This document shows, piece after piece, positions 9,556 through 17,740 of a stretch of 64,000 nucleotides of DNA. The stretch is from Paucibacter sp. DJ2R-2. GTDB lineage: Bacteria; Pseudomonadota; Gammaproteobacteria; Burkholderiales; Burkholderiaceae_C. Position 1 is the stretch's first letter. Every line of letters starts with the position of its first letter. The position numbers and the translations under genes were made by a program. The notes under the pieces are model-generated. The model made no database searches, was not told the origin of the DNA, and saw nothing but the letters and a program-made list of their open reading frames with translations. The stretch is taken from positions 1 through 64,000 of the forward strand of contig NZ_JAJIRT010000001.1 of NCBI RefSeq assembly GCF_025717675.1. The letters run 5' to 3'.

Positions 9556-9580
9556 AACGGCCCCTCGCGGGGCCGTTTTT
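9556..9580 (+). terminator. Rho-independent terminator after rpoH
   Basis: A 9-bp perfect stem AACGGCCCC/GGGGCCGTT with loop TCGC runs into five Ts. It sits between the convergent rpoH and sco genes; on the minus strand the trailing T-run is short. Confidence 0.9.
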
Positions 9581-9603
9581 CATGGTGAATCTGTCTGCGC
9601 GGA

Positions 9604-10233
9604 TCAGCCCTTTTCAGCCAGCAGCATCTTGATGTCGTCGGTCAGAGCCTGTGCGCCCGAGCCATAGCGCGAGAACACCCGCACCCGTCCTTGGGTGTCA
9701 AAGATGAAGCTGGCGGCTGTGTGGTCCATGGTGTAAGTCTCGGCTGTCTTGCCTGGCACCTTGGCGAAGTAGACCTTGAACTCCTTGGCGGCAGCCTTGA
9801 CCTGCTCCTCGCTGCCGCGCAAGGCCACGAAGCTGGGGTCGAAGCTGGCGAGATAAGCCTTCAACAAGGCGGCGGTGTCACGCTCGGGATCGACCGAGAC
9901 GAAGATGCCCTGAACCCGATCGCCATCAGCGCCAAGTGAGCGTTTGACCTCAGCCAACTCGGCCATGGTGGTCGGGCAGACATCGGGGCATTGTGTGTAG
10001 CCGAAGAACACCACCAGCACCTTGCCCTTGAAGTCCGCCAGGCTGCGGTTGCGGCCATCCAGATCGGGCAGGTTCAGGCTGCGCGCATATTCGGCCCCAG
10101 TCAGGTCCACACCCTTGAACACCGGCTTGCTGCCGCCGCCCAAGCCCAGCTGATCGCAAGCCACCAGACTGCCCGCCAACAACGCGCCCGCAGACAGACG
10201 TAGCAAAGCGCGTTTGGAACACATCGGTTTCAT
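9604..10233 (-). CDS. SCO1/SenC family copper chaperone lipoprotein
   Basis: A 209-aa protein that delivers copper to, or reduces, the CuA site of cytochrome oxidase subunit II. A lipoprotein signal ends in LVAC with C26 as the lipidation site. The thioredoxin-like fold carries the copper motif CPDVC (C82, C86) in FGYTQCPDVCPTT and the third ligand H171 in MDHTAASFIFD. The ATG at 10233 starts the signal peptide; a longer reading to 10350 is antisense to ctaB. It is the last gene of the ctaA-ctaB-sco run, 13 bases after ctaB. Confidence 0.95.
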   Translation of the reverse strand: MKPMCSKRALLRLSAGALLAGSLVACDQLGLGGGSKPVFKGVDLTGAEYARSLNLPDLDGRNRSLADFKGKVLVVFFGYTQCPDVCPTTMAELAEVKRSLGADGDRVQGIFVSVDPERDTAALLKAYLASFDPSFVALRGSEEQVKAAAKEFKVYFAKVPGKTAETYTMDHTAASFIFDTQGRVRVFSRYGSGAQALTDDIKMLLAEKG

Positions 10234-10246
10234 CTCTCGGGTCCGT

Positions 10247-11158
10247 TCAAGGCAGCAGGTAGTGATCAAGCAAGAGCGCGGCGAACAACAGCGACAGATG
10301 CCAGATGGAAAAGCGGAAGGTGGCGCGCGCCAGTTCGTCGGAATACTCACGCCAGAGCTGCCAGGCGTAGGCGCAAAAACCCAGGCCCAGGGCCAGGGCG
10401 CTGATGAGATAGATCCAGCCGCTCATGCCGGTCAGGAAAGGCAAGAGCGTGGCCGCCAACAGGATCCAGGTGTAGAGAAAGATCTGCAGCCGCGTGTACT
10501 CACCGCCATGGGTGACAGGCAACATGGGCAGGCCGGACTTGCGGTAGTCCTCGACCCGGTAGAGCGCCAAGGCCCAGAAATGCGGTGGCGTCCAGAGGAA
10601 GATGATCAGGCACAGGATCAGGGCCTCGGGGCCCACTTCACCGCGCAGCGCGGCCCATCCCAGAACCGGCGGCATGGCGCCCGAAGCGCCACCAATGACG
10701 ATGTTTTGCGGCGTCATCGGCTTGAGAATCACGGTATAGACCACCGCGTAGCCGACAAAGGTGGCAAAGGTCAGCCACATGGTCAGCGGATTGACCCAAA
10801 ACCACAGAATGGCCGAGCCCAAGCCGCACAGCAGAGCAGAAAACGTCAAGGTCTGCACCCGACTCAATTGGCCCTTGGCCGTCGCACGCCAGGCGGTGCG
10901 CTTCATCTTGGCGTCGATCTGTTGCTCGATCAGGCAGTTGAAGGCGGCCGCTGCCCCGGCCACCAGCCAGATGCCGGCCGTGGCCGCAAGGATGCTGAGC
11001 CACTGGTCTGCGTTCGGCAGGCCGGGCACAGCCAGGGCCATGCCGATGACGGCACAGAACACGATCAGCTGAACCACCCGAGGCTTGGTCAGCTGGTAGA
11101 ACTGTTGCCAACGCGAACTCGCGGGTCCGGGCACAGTGACGGAGGGAGTGGAAGACAT
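10247..11158 (-). CDS. ctaB: Protoheme IX farnesyltransferase (heme O synthase) CtaB
   Basis: A 303-aa UbiA-family prenyltransferase with about nine membrane segments that attaches a farnesyl group to heme B to make heme O. The prenyl-diphosphate motif is visible in [20 protein letters not shown], preceded by [20 protein letters not shown] at the N-terminus and followed by [18 protein letters not shown]. It starts seven bases after ctaA and ends just before sco, so the three are probably one transcript making heme A and the copper centre for the oxidase encoded further along. Confidence 0.96.
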   Translation of the reverse strand: MSSTPSVTVPGPASSRWQQFYQLTKPRVVQLIVFCAVIGMALAVPGLPNADQWLSILAATAGIWLVAGAAAAFNCLIEQQIDAKMKRTAWRATAKGQLSRVQTLTFSALLCGLGSAILWFWVNPLTMWLTFATFVGYAVVYTVILKPMTPQNIVIGGASGAMPPVLGWAALRGEVGPEALILCLIIFLWTPPHFWALALYRVEDYRKSGLPMLPVTHGGEYTRLQIFLYTWILLAATLLPFLTGMSGWIYLISALALGLGFCAYAWQLWREYSDELARATFRFSIWHLSLLFAALLLDHYLLP

Positions 11159-11164
11159 AAGGGC

Positions 11165-12346
11165 TCAGGGTATCGAGATTCTTGAATCAAGGGCAGTTTG
11201 TTTGCTGGCGACCGCTGCAGAGCGCTCCGGCAGCCCTCGGCCCTGCTGCATCTGGGCCAGCAAAGAACCCAGCAGCAGCAAAAGCATGGCCGCGCCGCCG
11301 GTATGCGCCAGGGCGGCAACGATGGGCCAGTCCAGCACCACATTGGACATGCCGCTGATCAACTGCCAAGCCGCCACCAGCAGCAGCCGGCGCGGCCAGT
11401 GGCCGGCATCAGGGGAGGCGCGCAAACGCCAGACAAACAGCAGCAAAGCCGTGAAAACCACCAGGGCACCGAGGCGGTGGCTCATATGGATGGCGGTCAA
11501 AGCCTCGAACGGCAGCCAGCCACCGTCGGCACCGACACCCAGCTCGCGCCACAGGGTGAAGCCGTGGGTGAAATCCATGGCAGGCCACCATTGCCCGGCC
11601 TGGCAAGTCGGGAACTCGGAACAGGCGAGCACGGCGTAATTCGTGCTGACCCAGCCGCCCAGGCTGACCTGCATGACACTCAGCAGCAGCAAGCCCCAGC
11701 CCGCCCGGCGCAAGCCACGGCTCACGACCATGGGCTGCGGGCGGTAGCCCTGTGCCTGCCAGGCCAGCAAGACGAGCAGACCCAAGCCGCCCAGCAGGTG
11801 CAGGGTGACGATGGCCGGGAACAATTTCATGGTGACCGTCAGCTTGCCGAAGGCACCTTGCATGCAGACCCAGACCAAGGTCAGACTGGCCCAGCCCGGC
11901 GACACAGACACGCCCGCAGCCTGCCTGCGCTGCCGCCACCACTGACGCCAGCTCTGCACGCAGAGCACCAGAATCAGGAAGCCGACGCTGCTGGCCAGGT
12001 AGCGATGGATCATCTCGATCCAGGCCTTGCCATGGGTGACCGGGCCACTGGGCAAGGCGCTCTGGGCGGCATGGATCTCTTCGCGTGCACCCAGCGGACT
12101 GGCGCTGCCATAGCAGCCCGGCCAATCGGGGCAGCCCAGGCCCGAATCGGTCAGACGCGTGAAGGCCCCGAACAAGACCAAGTCAAAGGTCAGGAACAAG
12201 GTCAGCAGGGTCAGGGCACGCAGCCGTTCCTGCGGCGTGGCCGAACGCGAACGCAGATGCCACCAAAGCAGGGGTGCACAAGCCAGCAAGGCACCCAGGC
12301 CAGCCAGCTGCCACAAAGGGGAGAGATCAACCGATGCCGTCGTCAT
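11165..12346 (-). CDS. ctaA: Heme A synthase CtaA (COX15 type)
   Basis: A 393-aa, roughly eight-helix membrane enzyme that oxidises the methyl group of heme O to give heme A. Family features include GAFTRLTDSGLGCPDWPGCYG near the N-terminus, heme-ligand histidines in EMIHRYLASSVGF and AIHMSHRLGALVVF, and VVLDWPIVAALAHTGGAA near the end. The ATG at 12346 follows the upstream gene's stop by 14 bases; a start at 12382 would overlap that gene. It lies between the SCO-like protein gene and ctaB. Confidence 0.95.
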   Translation of the reverse strand: MTTASVDLSPLWQLAGLGALLACAPLLWWHLRSRSATPQERLRALTLLTLFLTFDLVLFGAFTRLTDSGLGCPDWPGCYGSASPLGAREEIHAAQSALPSGPVTHGKAWIEMIHRYLASSVGFLILVLCVQSWRQWWRQRRQAAGVSVSPGWASLTLVWVCMQGAFGKLTVTMKLFPAIVTLHLLGGLGLLVLLAWQAQGYRPQPMVVSRGLRRAGWGLLLLSVMQVSLGGWVSTNYAVLACSEFPTCQAGQWWPAMDFTHGFTLWRELGVGADGGWLPFEALTAIHMSHRLGALVVFTALLLFVWRLRASPDAGHWPRRLLLVAAWQLISGMSNVVLDWPIVAALAHTGGAAMLLLLLGSLLAQMQQGRGLPERSAAVASKQTALDSRISIP

Positions 12347-12360
12347 TGCGCGTCGCAGCC

Positions 12361-13086
12361 TCAGCGGCCCTCTTTGTCCCAACCCGCATTGGCCTTGAGC
12401 AGGCGATTCAAATCACCCTTGAGCTTGGACGGGTCGGGCTGAGGCGGCGCCCGCAGCATCCAGCGCCCCATCGGATCCACCAGGAAGACATGATCCTGCA
12501 AGGTCTGGCCCTCGGCCGGCTTGAGCCAGGCCTGCAACTCGGCGCGCGGCGCACGCAAGATGGTCACAGCCACACCCTGATTGAGCGCCTTCAGCAGCTC
12601 CGGTCGAGGGAGGGGCGAATCCTCAGGCAGCAGCCAGAGCTTGTCGACCTTGTCGCGCTCCTTGCCCAGCATCTCGCGCAACTGGCGCTGCAGGAAAAAA
12701 CGGCGCTCGCAGGCTTCGTCGCAGCCGCCCTCCTGAACCAGGGTCAGCAGCCACTGGCCTTTCAGGCTGTCGGCGGCGACCGGCTTGCCCTGGAGATCCT
12801 GCAGATGCAGCGTGGCCGGCAAGTCGACCGTGGGCACGATCAGATCGGCATAGGCACGGCCACTCGGCTGCACCACATAGAAAGTGAAATAGGACGCCAG
12901 TACCGGCGCGGCACAGGCGGCCAGCACCATCAGCATGCGAAGCCGTCCGCCCCGCTTGTGCTGCGCCTCGGCCAGTCCCTGCGAGGTCGGCAGGCTGTGC
13001 ACCGTCAAGGTCAAGCCTTCCGCCTCAGGAGCGAGCTTGGCTGCGGTGGGAGCGGATGCGGGGGCGGATTGTTTGGAACCAGACAT
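12361..13086 (-). CDS. SCO-like membrane protein of the oxidase assembly cluster
   Basis: A 241-aa protein with one membrane segment (about 55-75, MLMVLAACAAPVLASYFTFYVV) and a periplasmic domain resembling the thioredoxin fold of SCO proteins. The pattern CDEAC (C122, C126) matches the SCO CxxxC copper motif, and H199 in LQDHVFLVDPMGRW matches the SCO Asp-His third-ligand position, though the spacing is 73 residues rather than the 85 in this window's SCO protein. The gene overlaps SURF1 by 62 bases and lies upstream of ctaA. A copper or thiol role in oxidase assembly is inferred; such proteins are usually annotated hypothetical. Confidence 0.75.
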   Translation of the reverse strand: MSGSKQSAPASAPTAAKLAPEAEGLTLTVHSLPTSQGLAEAQHKRGGRLRMLMVLAACAAPVLASYFTFYVVQPSGRAYADLIVPTVDLPATLHLQDLQGKPVAADSLKGQWLLTLVQEGGCDEACERRFFLQRQLREMLGKERDKVDKLWLLPEDSPLPRPELLKALNQGVAVTILRAPRAELQAWLKPAEGQTLQDHVFLVDPMGRWMLRAPPQPDPSKLKGDLNRLLKANAGWDKEGR

Positions 13087-13789
13087 AAAGACCCAGAAGC
13101 AGCGCGCAAAGCGCAAACCATTGAAAAGCGTAACCGTAGTGTTTCTGCAGACCGACATCTTGCGCGGGCCAGTCCCGCATCAAACCGTCAGCGGCCGGCC
13201 CGCTTGCGGCGGCATCGGGCAGTTGCAGCACGGTCAGGGGCAGCAATTCGCGGCCCAGGCTGCGCGCCAGCACTGCAGGGTCGAGATTCTGCCGGATCGA
13301 CCCTTCGCTCGCCGCGCTGAACTCGTATGCACGCGAAGGCGCTGCGGTCAAACGCCCGAACAGCTCAATCTCGCCCTCAGGCGTTTGCACCAGCGGAAGC
13401 CGGCTGCGTTCGCGCGCGTCACGAGGGCCCCAGCCACGCTGGACCAGAATCAACTCGCTGCGGCCGCTGATCTGGAAAGGCGTCACGACAAAAAAGCCGA
13501 CCCGCCCGTTCATCGGCCGGTTGTCCAGGAAGACGGTGTGCTCCGGCAGCCAATGTCCGCGCAGGCGCACGGTCCGGTGCAACTGCGCCTGCGCTTCCGG
13601 AGCCTTCATAGCCAAGTCCGCGCCCAGCAAGCTGGGCTGCTGGCCACGCGCCGCAACAGCCGCCTGCAAGGCCTTCTTCTCGGCCGCACGGTCCAGCTGC
13701 CACCAGCCCAGCCGGGCCGTCAGCGCCATGGCCAACAGAGTCAGCAGCGAGACAAGCAGACGCCGGTGGGCAGTGCTCAGGCGAGCCAT
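13025..13789 (-). CDS. SURF1 family cytochrome oxidase assembly protein
   Basis: A 254-aa protein with N- and C-terminal membrane helices (LLVSLLTLLAMALTARLGWWQL and YAFQWFALCALLLGLYVWF) flanking a periplasmic domain, the normal SURF1 plan. Signature pieces include LGWWQLDRAAEKKAL, VRLRGHWLPEHTVFLDNRPMNGRVGFFVVTPF and HYGYAFQWFAL. SURF1 helps deliver heme A to subunit I. The ATG at 13789 is chosen because the frame upstream lies antisense to the DUF2909 gene. It overlaps the next gene by 62 bases, an unusually deep overlap. It is divergent from the DUF2909 gene across 33 bases. Confidence 0.93.
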   Translation of the reverse strand: MARLSTAHRRLLVSLLTLLAMALTARLGWWQLDRAAEKKALQAAVAARGQQPSLLGADLAMKAPEAQAQLHRTVRLRGHWLPEHTVFLDNRPMNGRVGFFVVTPFQISGRSELILVQRGWGPRDARERSRLPLVQTPEGEIELFGRLTAAPSRAYEFSAASEGSIRQNLDPAVLARSLGRELLPLTVLQLPDAAASGPAADGLMRDWPAQDVGLQKHYGYAFQWFALCALLLGLYVWFQTIRPRIRSHRSQARS

Positions 13790-13822
13790 CGCTTCCACCC
13801 TCCCGGCGCATAATCCCCGACC

Positions 13823-14041
13823 ATGAAAACCATCGTCATCCTCGCCTTCATCGGCATCCTGGGCGCCCTGGCGGCGGCCGGCCTGTTCATGTTCAAGAAC
13901 GGCAACCGCGAGCAGCGCGGACCGAATATGGCCCGAGCACTGGCACTGCGCGTGGGGCTTTCCGTGGCCCTGTTCCTCTTCATCCTGCTCAGCTATCTGA
14001 TGGGCTGGATCGAGCCGACCGGTCTGCCGCTCCAGCGCTGA
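13823..14041 (+). CDS. DUF2909 twin-transmembrane protein
   Basis: A 72-aa protein with two membrane helices (about 4-24, IVILAFIGILGALAAAGLFMF, and about 44-63, LRVGLSVALFLFILLSYLMGW) joined by a polar loop with KNGNREQRGPNMARAL. This is the DUF2909 layout often found in oxidase clusters of Burkholderiales. It is divergently transcribed from SURF1 and convergent with ctaE, with a strong two-way terminator between. The position suggests a small oxidase-associated subunit or assembly factor, but the function is not established. Confidence 0.85.
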   Translation: MKTIVILAFIGILGALAAAGLFMFKNGNREQRGPNMARALALRVGLSVALFLFILLSYLMGWIEPTGLPLQR

Positions 14042-14087
14042 CAGCGCCCCGCCCTGCCCTGCCCACAGTCTGAGCAGCACTGCTCAG

Positions 14088-14119
14088 AAAAAAAGCGCCG
14101 CGAATTGCGGCGCTTTTTT
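14088..14119. terminator. Bidirectional terminator between DUF2909 gene and ctaE
   Basis: The stem GCGCCGC/GCGGCGC with loop GAATT is flanked by seven As on the left and six Ts on the right. It can therefore end transcription from both the plus-strand DUF2909 gene and the minus-strand oxidase operon. Confidence 0.93.
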
Positions 14120-14139
14120 CTGGCCGGCTGGCAGGCCGA

Positions 14140-15024
14140 TTACATCCAGTAGACGATGAAATACAGGCCCAACCAGACCACGTCCACGAAGTGCCAGTAC
14201 CAGGCCGCGCCTTCGAAGCCGAAATGGCGGTCCTTGGTGAAGTGGCCCTTCTGCAGGCGCAGGGTGATGAAGAGCAACATCAACATGCCCACGAACACGT
14301 GGAAACCGTGGAAGCCGGTCAGCATGAAGAAGGTCGAGCCATAGACGCCGGAGCTGAGCTTGAGGTTCAGGTCACGGTAGGCGTGCATGTACTCGTAGCC
14401 TTGCACGCACAAGAAAACGATGCCCAGAATGACGGTCATCCACATGAAGGCGATGGTCTTGCCGCGATTGCCGGCGATCAGCGCATGGTGAGCGACGGTC
14501 AGTGTGACGCCCGAAGTCAGCAGCAGCGCGGTGTTGATGGTCGGCAGCGGCCAGGGGCCCATGGTCGAGAAGGGCTCCACCACACCGGCCGGCGATGCGG
14601 TCATGCCGGCGGCAACACTGGGCCACAGGGCCTTGAAATCGGGCCACAACAGTGCGTTCTCCAGGCTGCCCAGACTCGGCACGGCATGGACGCGAGCCCA
14701 GTACAGCGCACCGAAGAAGGCGGCGAAGAACATCACTTCCGAGAAGATGAACCAGCCCATGCTCCAGCGGAAGGACAGGTCGATGCGGTCGCTGTACAAG
14801 CCGCTTTCGCTTTCGCGGATGGCGTCGCCGAACCACTGCTTGAGCACCACGGCCCACCACAGCAAGCCGAAGATCAGCGAGTACTTGCCCCAGTCGTGAT
14901 CGTTGATCCACTGGCCTGCGCCGAGGATCACGAAGAACAGGCCGATGGCCGCCATCACCGGATGGCGCGAGGGCCCTGGCACAAAGTAGTAAGGGGTCTT
15001 GCCCGTGGTAGTCGCTGCCGACAT
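14140..15024 (-). CDS. ctaE: Cytochrome c oxidase subunit III
   Basis: A 294-aa, seven-helix subunit III (CoxC/CtaE) of the aa3-type oxidase in the inner membrane. Recognisable parts are GPSRHPVMAAIGLFFVILGAGQWI, SEVMFFAAFFGALYWAR, GVTLTVAHHALIAGNR and the C-terminal GFHGFHVFVGMLMLLFI followed by GAAWYWHFVDVVWLGLYFIVYW. Length and start are normal. It is the last gene of the ctaC-ctaD-(38 aa)-ctaG-DUF2970-ctaE operon, 58 bases after DUF2970. Confidence 0.97.
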   Translation of the reverse strand: MSAATTTGKTPYYFVPGPSRHPVMAAIGLFFVILGAGQWINDHDWGKYSLIFGLLWWAVVLKQWFGDAIRESESGLYSDRIDLSFRWSMGWFIFSEVMFFAAFFGALYWARVHAVPSLGSLENALLWPDFKALWPSVAAGMTASPAGVVEPFSTMGPWPLPTINTALLLTSGVTLTVAHHALIAGNRGKTIAFMWMTVILGIVFLCVQGYEYMHAYRDLNLKLSSGVYGSTFFMLTGFHGFHVFVGMLMLLFITLRLQKGHFTKDRHFGFEGAAWYWHFVDVVWLGLYFIVYWM

Positions 15025-15082
15025 TTCTTTTCTCCTCGAACTAAATTCAGTCCTGCTGATGACGCTACAAAGCTTGCAAAAC

Positions 15083-15325
15083 TCAAGCGCCGGCGACCCC
15101 GCTGCCGATGACCCATTGGACCAAGAGCACCAGCACCAGCACGAATAAAACGGCTCCGATCACCCCGGCAATGATCACATGCACGGGATTGAGCTGAGCC
15201 ACATCTTTTTCATAATCGGCGCCGCGACGCACGCCGAAGAAGGACCAAGCGACCGCCCGCATCGTTTGCACAAACGACGCCGGGCGTGCGATGGCTTGCT
15301 TCAAATCTTCACCCGCCTGGCTCAT
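15083..15325 (-). CDS. DUF2970 small membrane protein
   Basis: An 80-aa protein with one C-terminal membrane helix (about 51-72, IIAGVIGAVLFVLVLVLLVQWVI) after a soluble segment containing MRAVAWSFFGVRRGADYEKD, which is the DUF2970 signature. Its start overlaps the ctaG stop by four bases, so translation is coupled to the copper-insertion chaperone. It is a conserved member of this cluster in betaproteobacteria, probably an oxidase assembly factor or accessory subunit, but no biochemical role is known to me. Confidence 0.88.
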   Translation of the reverse strand: MSQAGEDLKQAIARPASFVQTMRAVAWSFFGVRRGADYEKDVAQLNPVHVIIAGVIGAVLFVLVLVLLVQWVIGSGVAGA

Positions 15326-15945
15326 GACCGGCCCTCTTTGCCCGGCACGCTGGACTGCAAGGCCTGCTGCTTACCTTTGCCCGCCACCTCGAAGAAGGTG
15401 TAGGACAGGGTGATGGTCTTGACGTCCTTGGGCAACTTGGGGTCGATCACAAAAGCCACCGGCCACTGCTTCTTTTCCCCTGGCTGCAGGGTGTACTCAT
15501 TGAAGCAAAAGCACTCGAGCTTGTTGAAATGCGCTGTCGCCTGCTTGGGCGCATAACTCGGGATCGCCTGTGCAGACATGACGCGGTCCTGCACATTGCG
15601 GAACTCGTACATCACCGTGGTCAGTTCACCCGGGTGCACCACCGCATGAGTCACCGCGGGTTTGAACTCCCAGGGGCCACGCGCATTGGCATCGAACTCA
15701 ATGGTGATCTTGCGGCTGTAGTCGATCTGGCCGTTCTTCACATCCTCGGCGCGCACCGCGTGCTGACGCTCACTGAGCGACAGCACATTGATGCCGAGGG
15801 CCGTGCAAATGGCGTTGTAGAGCGGCACCAGCGCATAGCCGAAGCCGAACATCATCGTCACCACCACCAGCAGCTTGCCGACCAGGTGCAGGTTGTCCCT
15901 GCGCAGGGCGGACGCCAAGGTCCAGGGCAGCTTGGGTTTGCTCAT
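15322..15945 (-). CDS. ctaG: Cytochrome c oxidase assembly protein CtaG (COX11 type)
   Basis: A 207-aa COX11-family protein that inserts copper into the CuB site of subunit I. One N-terminal membrane helix (LVGKLLVVVTMMFGFGYALVPLYNAICTALG) is followed by a periplasmic beta-rich domain. The copper motif CFCFNEYTLQPGE is intact, as are NVQDRVMSAQAIPSYAP and the terminal ITLSYTFFEV. It starts seven bases after the 38-aa gene stop and overlaps DUF2970 by four bases. Confidence 0.96.
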   Translation of the reverse strand: MSKPKLPWTLASALRRDNLHLVGKLLVVVTMMFGFGYALVPLYNAICTALGINVLSLSERQHAVRAEDVKNGQIDYSRKITIEFDANARGPWEFKPAVTHAVVHPGELTTVMYEFRNVQDRVMSAQAIPSYAPKQATAHFNKLECFCFNEYTLQPGEKKQWPVAFVIDPKLPKDVKTITLSYTFFEVAGKGKQQALQSSVPGKEGRS

Positions 15946-15952
15946 GAAAGGC

Positions 15953-16069
15953 TCAGAACCCCAGCAGGGCGATCTTGGTCACGAAGCCCAGTCCGAAGAC
16001 CAGGGCAACCGTGAACAAGACCAGCGCCAGGCGCTTGTTGCTCTTGCGTTGCTCGGGTGTCTGACTCAT
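15953..16069 (-). CDS. 38-aa oxidase-cluster small membrane protein
   Basis: A 38-codon open frame with an ATG at 16069 sits four bases after the ctaD stop codon and seven before ctaG. The peptide begins MSQTPEQRKSNKRLALVLF and continues as one hydrophobic helix (about residues 14-30) ending TKIALLGF. The basic N-terminus suggests an N-in orientation. The tight spacing on both sides and the single-helix design match the very short oxidase assembly peptides found in this position in related genomes. It is too short for routine gene callers. The function is inferred only from position. Confidence 0.8.
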   Translation of the reverse strand: MSQTPEQRKSNKRLALVLFTVALVFGLGFVTKIALLGF

Positions 16070-16073
16070 GGCT

Positions 16074-17702
16074 TCAGGCAACGATCTTGGTGGCGCTGGC
16101 GTTCAGCTTGGGCGGCTCTTCGAAGGTGTGGAAGGGAGCCGGCGACGGCACTTCCCACTCCAGGCCTTCGGCAGCTTCCCAAGGACGCTGCGGAGCCTTT
16201 TCACCCTTGCCGCGCATCATCGGAATGACGACGAACAGGAAGAAATACACCTGCATCAGGCCGAAACCAAAGGCGCCGACCGAAGCGATGGCGTTGAAGT
16301 CGGTGAACTGCACCGGGTAGTCGGCGTAGCGACGCGGCATGCCGGCCAGACCCAAGAAGTGCATGGGGAAGAAAGTGATGTTGAAGGTGATCAGCGAGCC
16401 CCAGAAGTGGATCTTGCCGCGGGTTTCGCTGTACATCACGCCGGTCCACTTCGGGCCCCAGAAGTAAACACCAGCGAACAAAGCGTACAAGGAACCAGCC
16501 ACCAGCACATAGTGGAAGTGAGCCACGACGTAGTAGGTGTCCTGCACCTGGATGTCGATCGGCGCCATGGCCAGGATCAGGCCCGTGAAGCCGCCCATGG
16601 TGAACACGAAGATGAAACCAACGGCCCACAACATGGGCACTTCAAAGGTCATCGAACCGCGCCACATCGTCGCCAGCCAGTTGAAGATCTTCACGCCCGT
16701 GGGCACAGCGATCAGCATGGTCGCGTACATGAAGAACAACTGGCCCGTCACCGGCATGCCGGTGGCGAACATATGGTGAGCCCAAACGATGAAGGACAGG
16801 ATGGCAATCGAGGCGGTCGCATACACCATGGAGGCGTAGCCGAACAGCTTCTTGCGCGCGAAGGTCGGGACGATCTGGCTGACGATGCCGAAGGCCGGCA
16901 AGATCATGATGTAGACCTCGGGGTGGCCGAAGAACCAGAAGATGTGCTGGTACATCACCGGGTCGCCGCCGCCAGCGGGGTTGAAGAAGCTGGTACCGAA
17001 ATGGCGGTCGGTCAGCGTCATGGTGATGGCGCCAGCCAGCACAGGCATGACGGCGATCAGCAGGTAGGCGGTGATCAGCCAAGTCCAGCAGAACATCGGC
17101 ATCTTCATCAGCGTCATGCCAGGCGCGCGCATGTTCAAGATGGTGACGATGATGTTGATCGAACCCATGATGGACGAAGCGCCCAGGATGTGCATGGCGA
17201 AGATGCCAGCATCCATGGAGGGGCCCATCTGCAGGGTCAGAGGCGCATACAGCGTCCAGCCGGCTGCGGGTGCACCGCCGGGCATGAAGAAGGAAGCCAC
17301 CAGCATGATGGCCGCAGGAATCATCAGCCAGAAGCTGAAGTTATTCATGCGCGCGAACGCCATGTCCGACGCACCAATCTGCAGCGGAATCATCCAGTTC
17401 GCGAAGCCCACAAAGGCCGGCATGATGGCGCCGAACACCATGATCAGGCCGTGCATGGTGGTGAACTGGTTGAACAGCTCCGGATTGAAGAACTGCAGAC
17501 CCGGCTGGAACAACTCGGCGCGGATGCACAGCGCCAAGATGCCGCCGATCATCAGCATGGTGAACGAGAACAGCAGGTACAGGGTACCGATGTCCTTGTG
17601 ATTGGTGGCGAAGACCCAACGACGCCAGCCCGTCGGGGCATGGTGATCGTGGTGGTCATGGTCATGAACGTCATGACCGTGGTGGTCAAGCACTGCACTC
17701 AT
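16074..17702 (-). CDS. ctaD: Cytochrome c oxidase subunit I
   Basis: A 542-aa, twelve-helix catalytic subunit binding heme a, heme a3 and CuB. Landmarks in order are [15 protein letters not shown], the low-spin heme ligand region [40 protein letters not shown] with the His-Tyr crosslink region, [10 protein letters not shown], and [21 protein letters not shown]. The N-terminus is unusually rich in His and Asp (residues 6-21), a possible metal-binding tail. It lies 38 bases after ctaC and four before the 38-aa gene. Confidence 0.98.
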   Translation of the reverse strand: MSAVLDHHGHDVHDHDHHDHHAPTGWRRWVFATNHKDIGTLYLLFSFTMLMIGGILALCIRAELFQPGLQFFNPELFNQFTTMHGLIMVFGAIMPAFVGFANWMIPLQIGASDMAFARMNNFSFWLMIPAAIMLVASFFMPGGAPAAGWTLYAPLTLQMGPSMDAGIFAMHILGASSIMGSINIIVTILNMRAPGMTLMKMPMFCWTWLITAYLLIAVMPVLAGAITMTLTDRHFGTSFFNPAGGGDPVMYQHIFWFFGHPEVYIMILPAFGIVSQIVPTFARKKLFGYASMVYATASIAILSFIVWAHHMFATGMPVTGQLFFMYATMLIAVPTGVKIFNWLATMWRGSMTFEVPMLWAVGFIFVFTMGGFTGLILAMAPIDIQVQDTYYVVAHFHYVLVAGSLYALFAGVYFWGPKWTGVMYSETRGKIHFWGSLITFNITFFPMHFLGLAGMPRRYADYPVQFTDFNAIASVGAFGFGLMQVYFFLFVVIPMMRGKGEKAPQRPWEAAEGLEWEVPSPAPFHTFEEPPKLNASATKIVA

Positions 17703-17740
17703 CTTGTTTCCTTTATCAACGCTTGTCGACGTTCAGCCAA

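Noticed and set aside
16074-17702. The His/Asp-rich start of CtaD as a sign of a wrong start codon
   Set aside because: The frame is continuous with the conserved subunit I start and the spacing from ctaC is normal; such tails occur in related oxidases.
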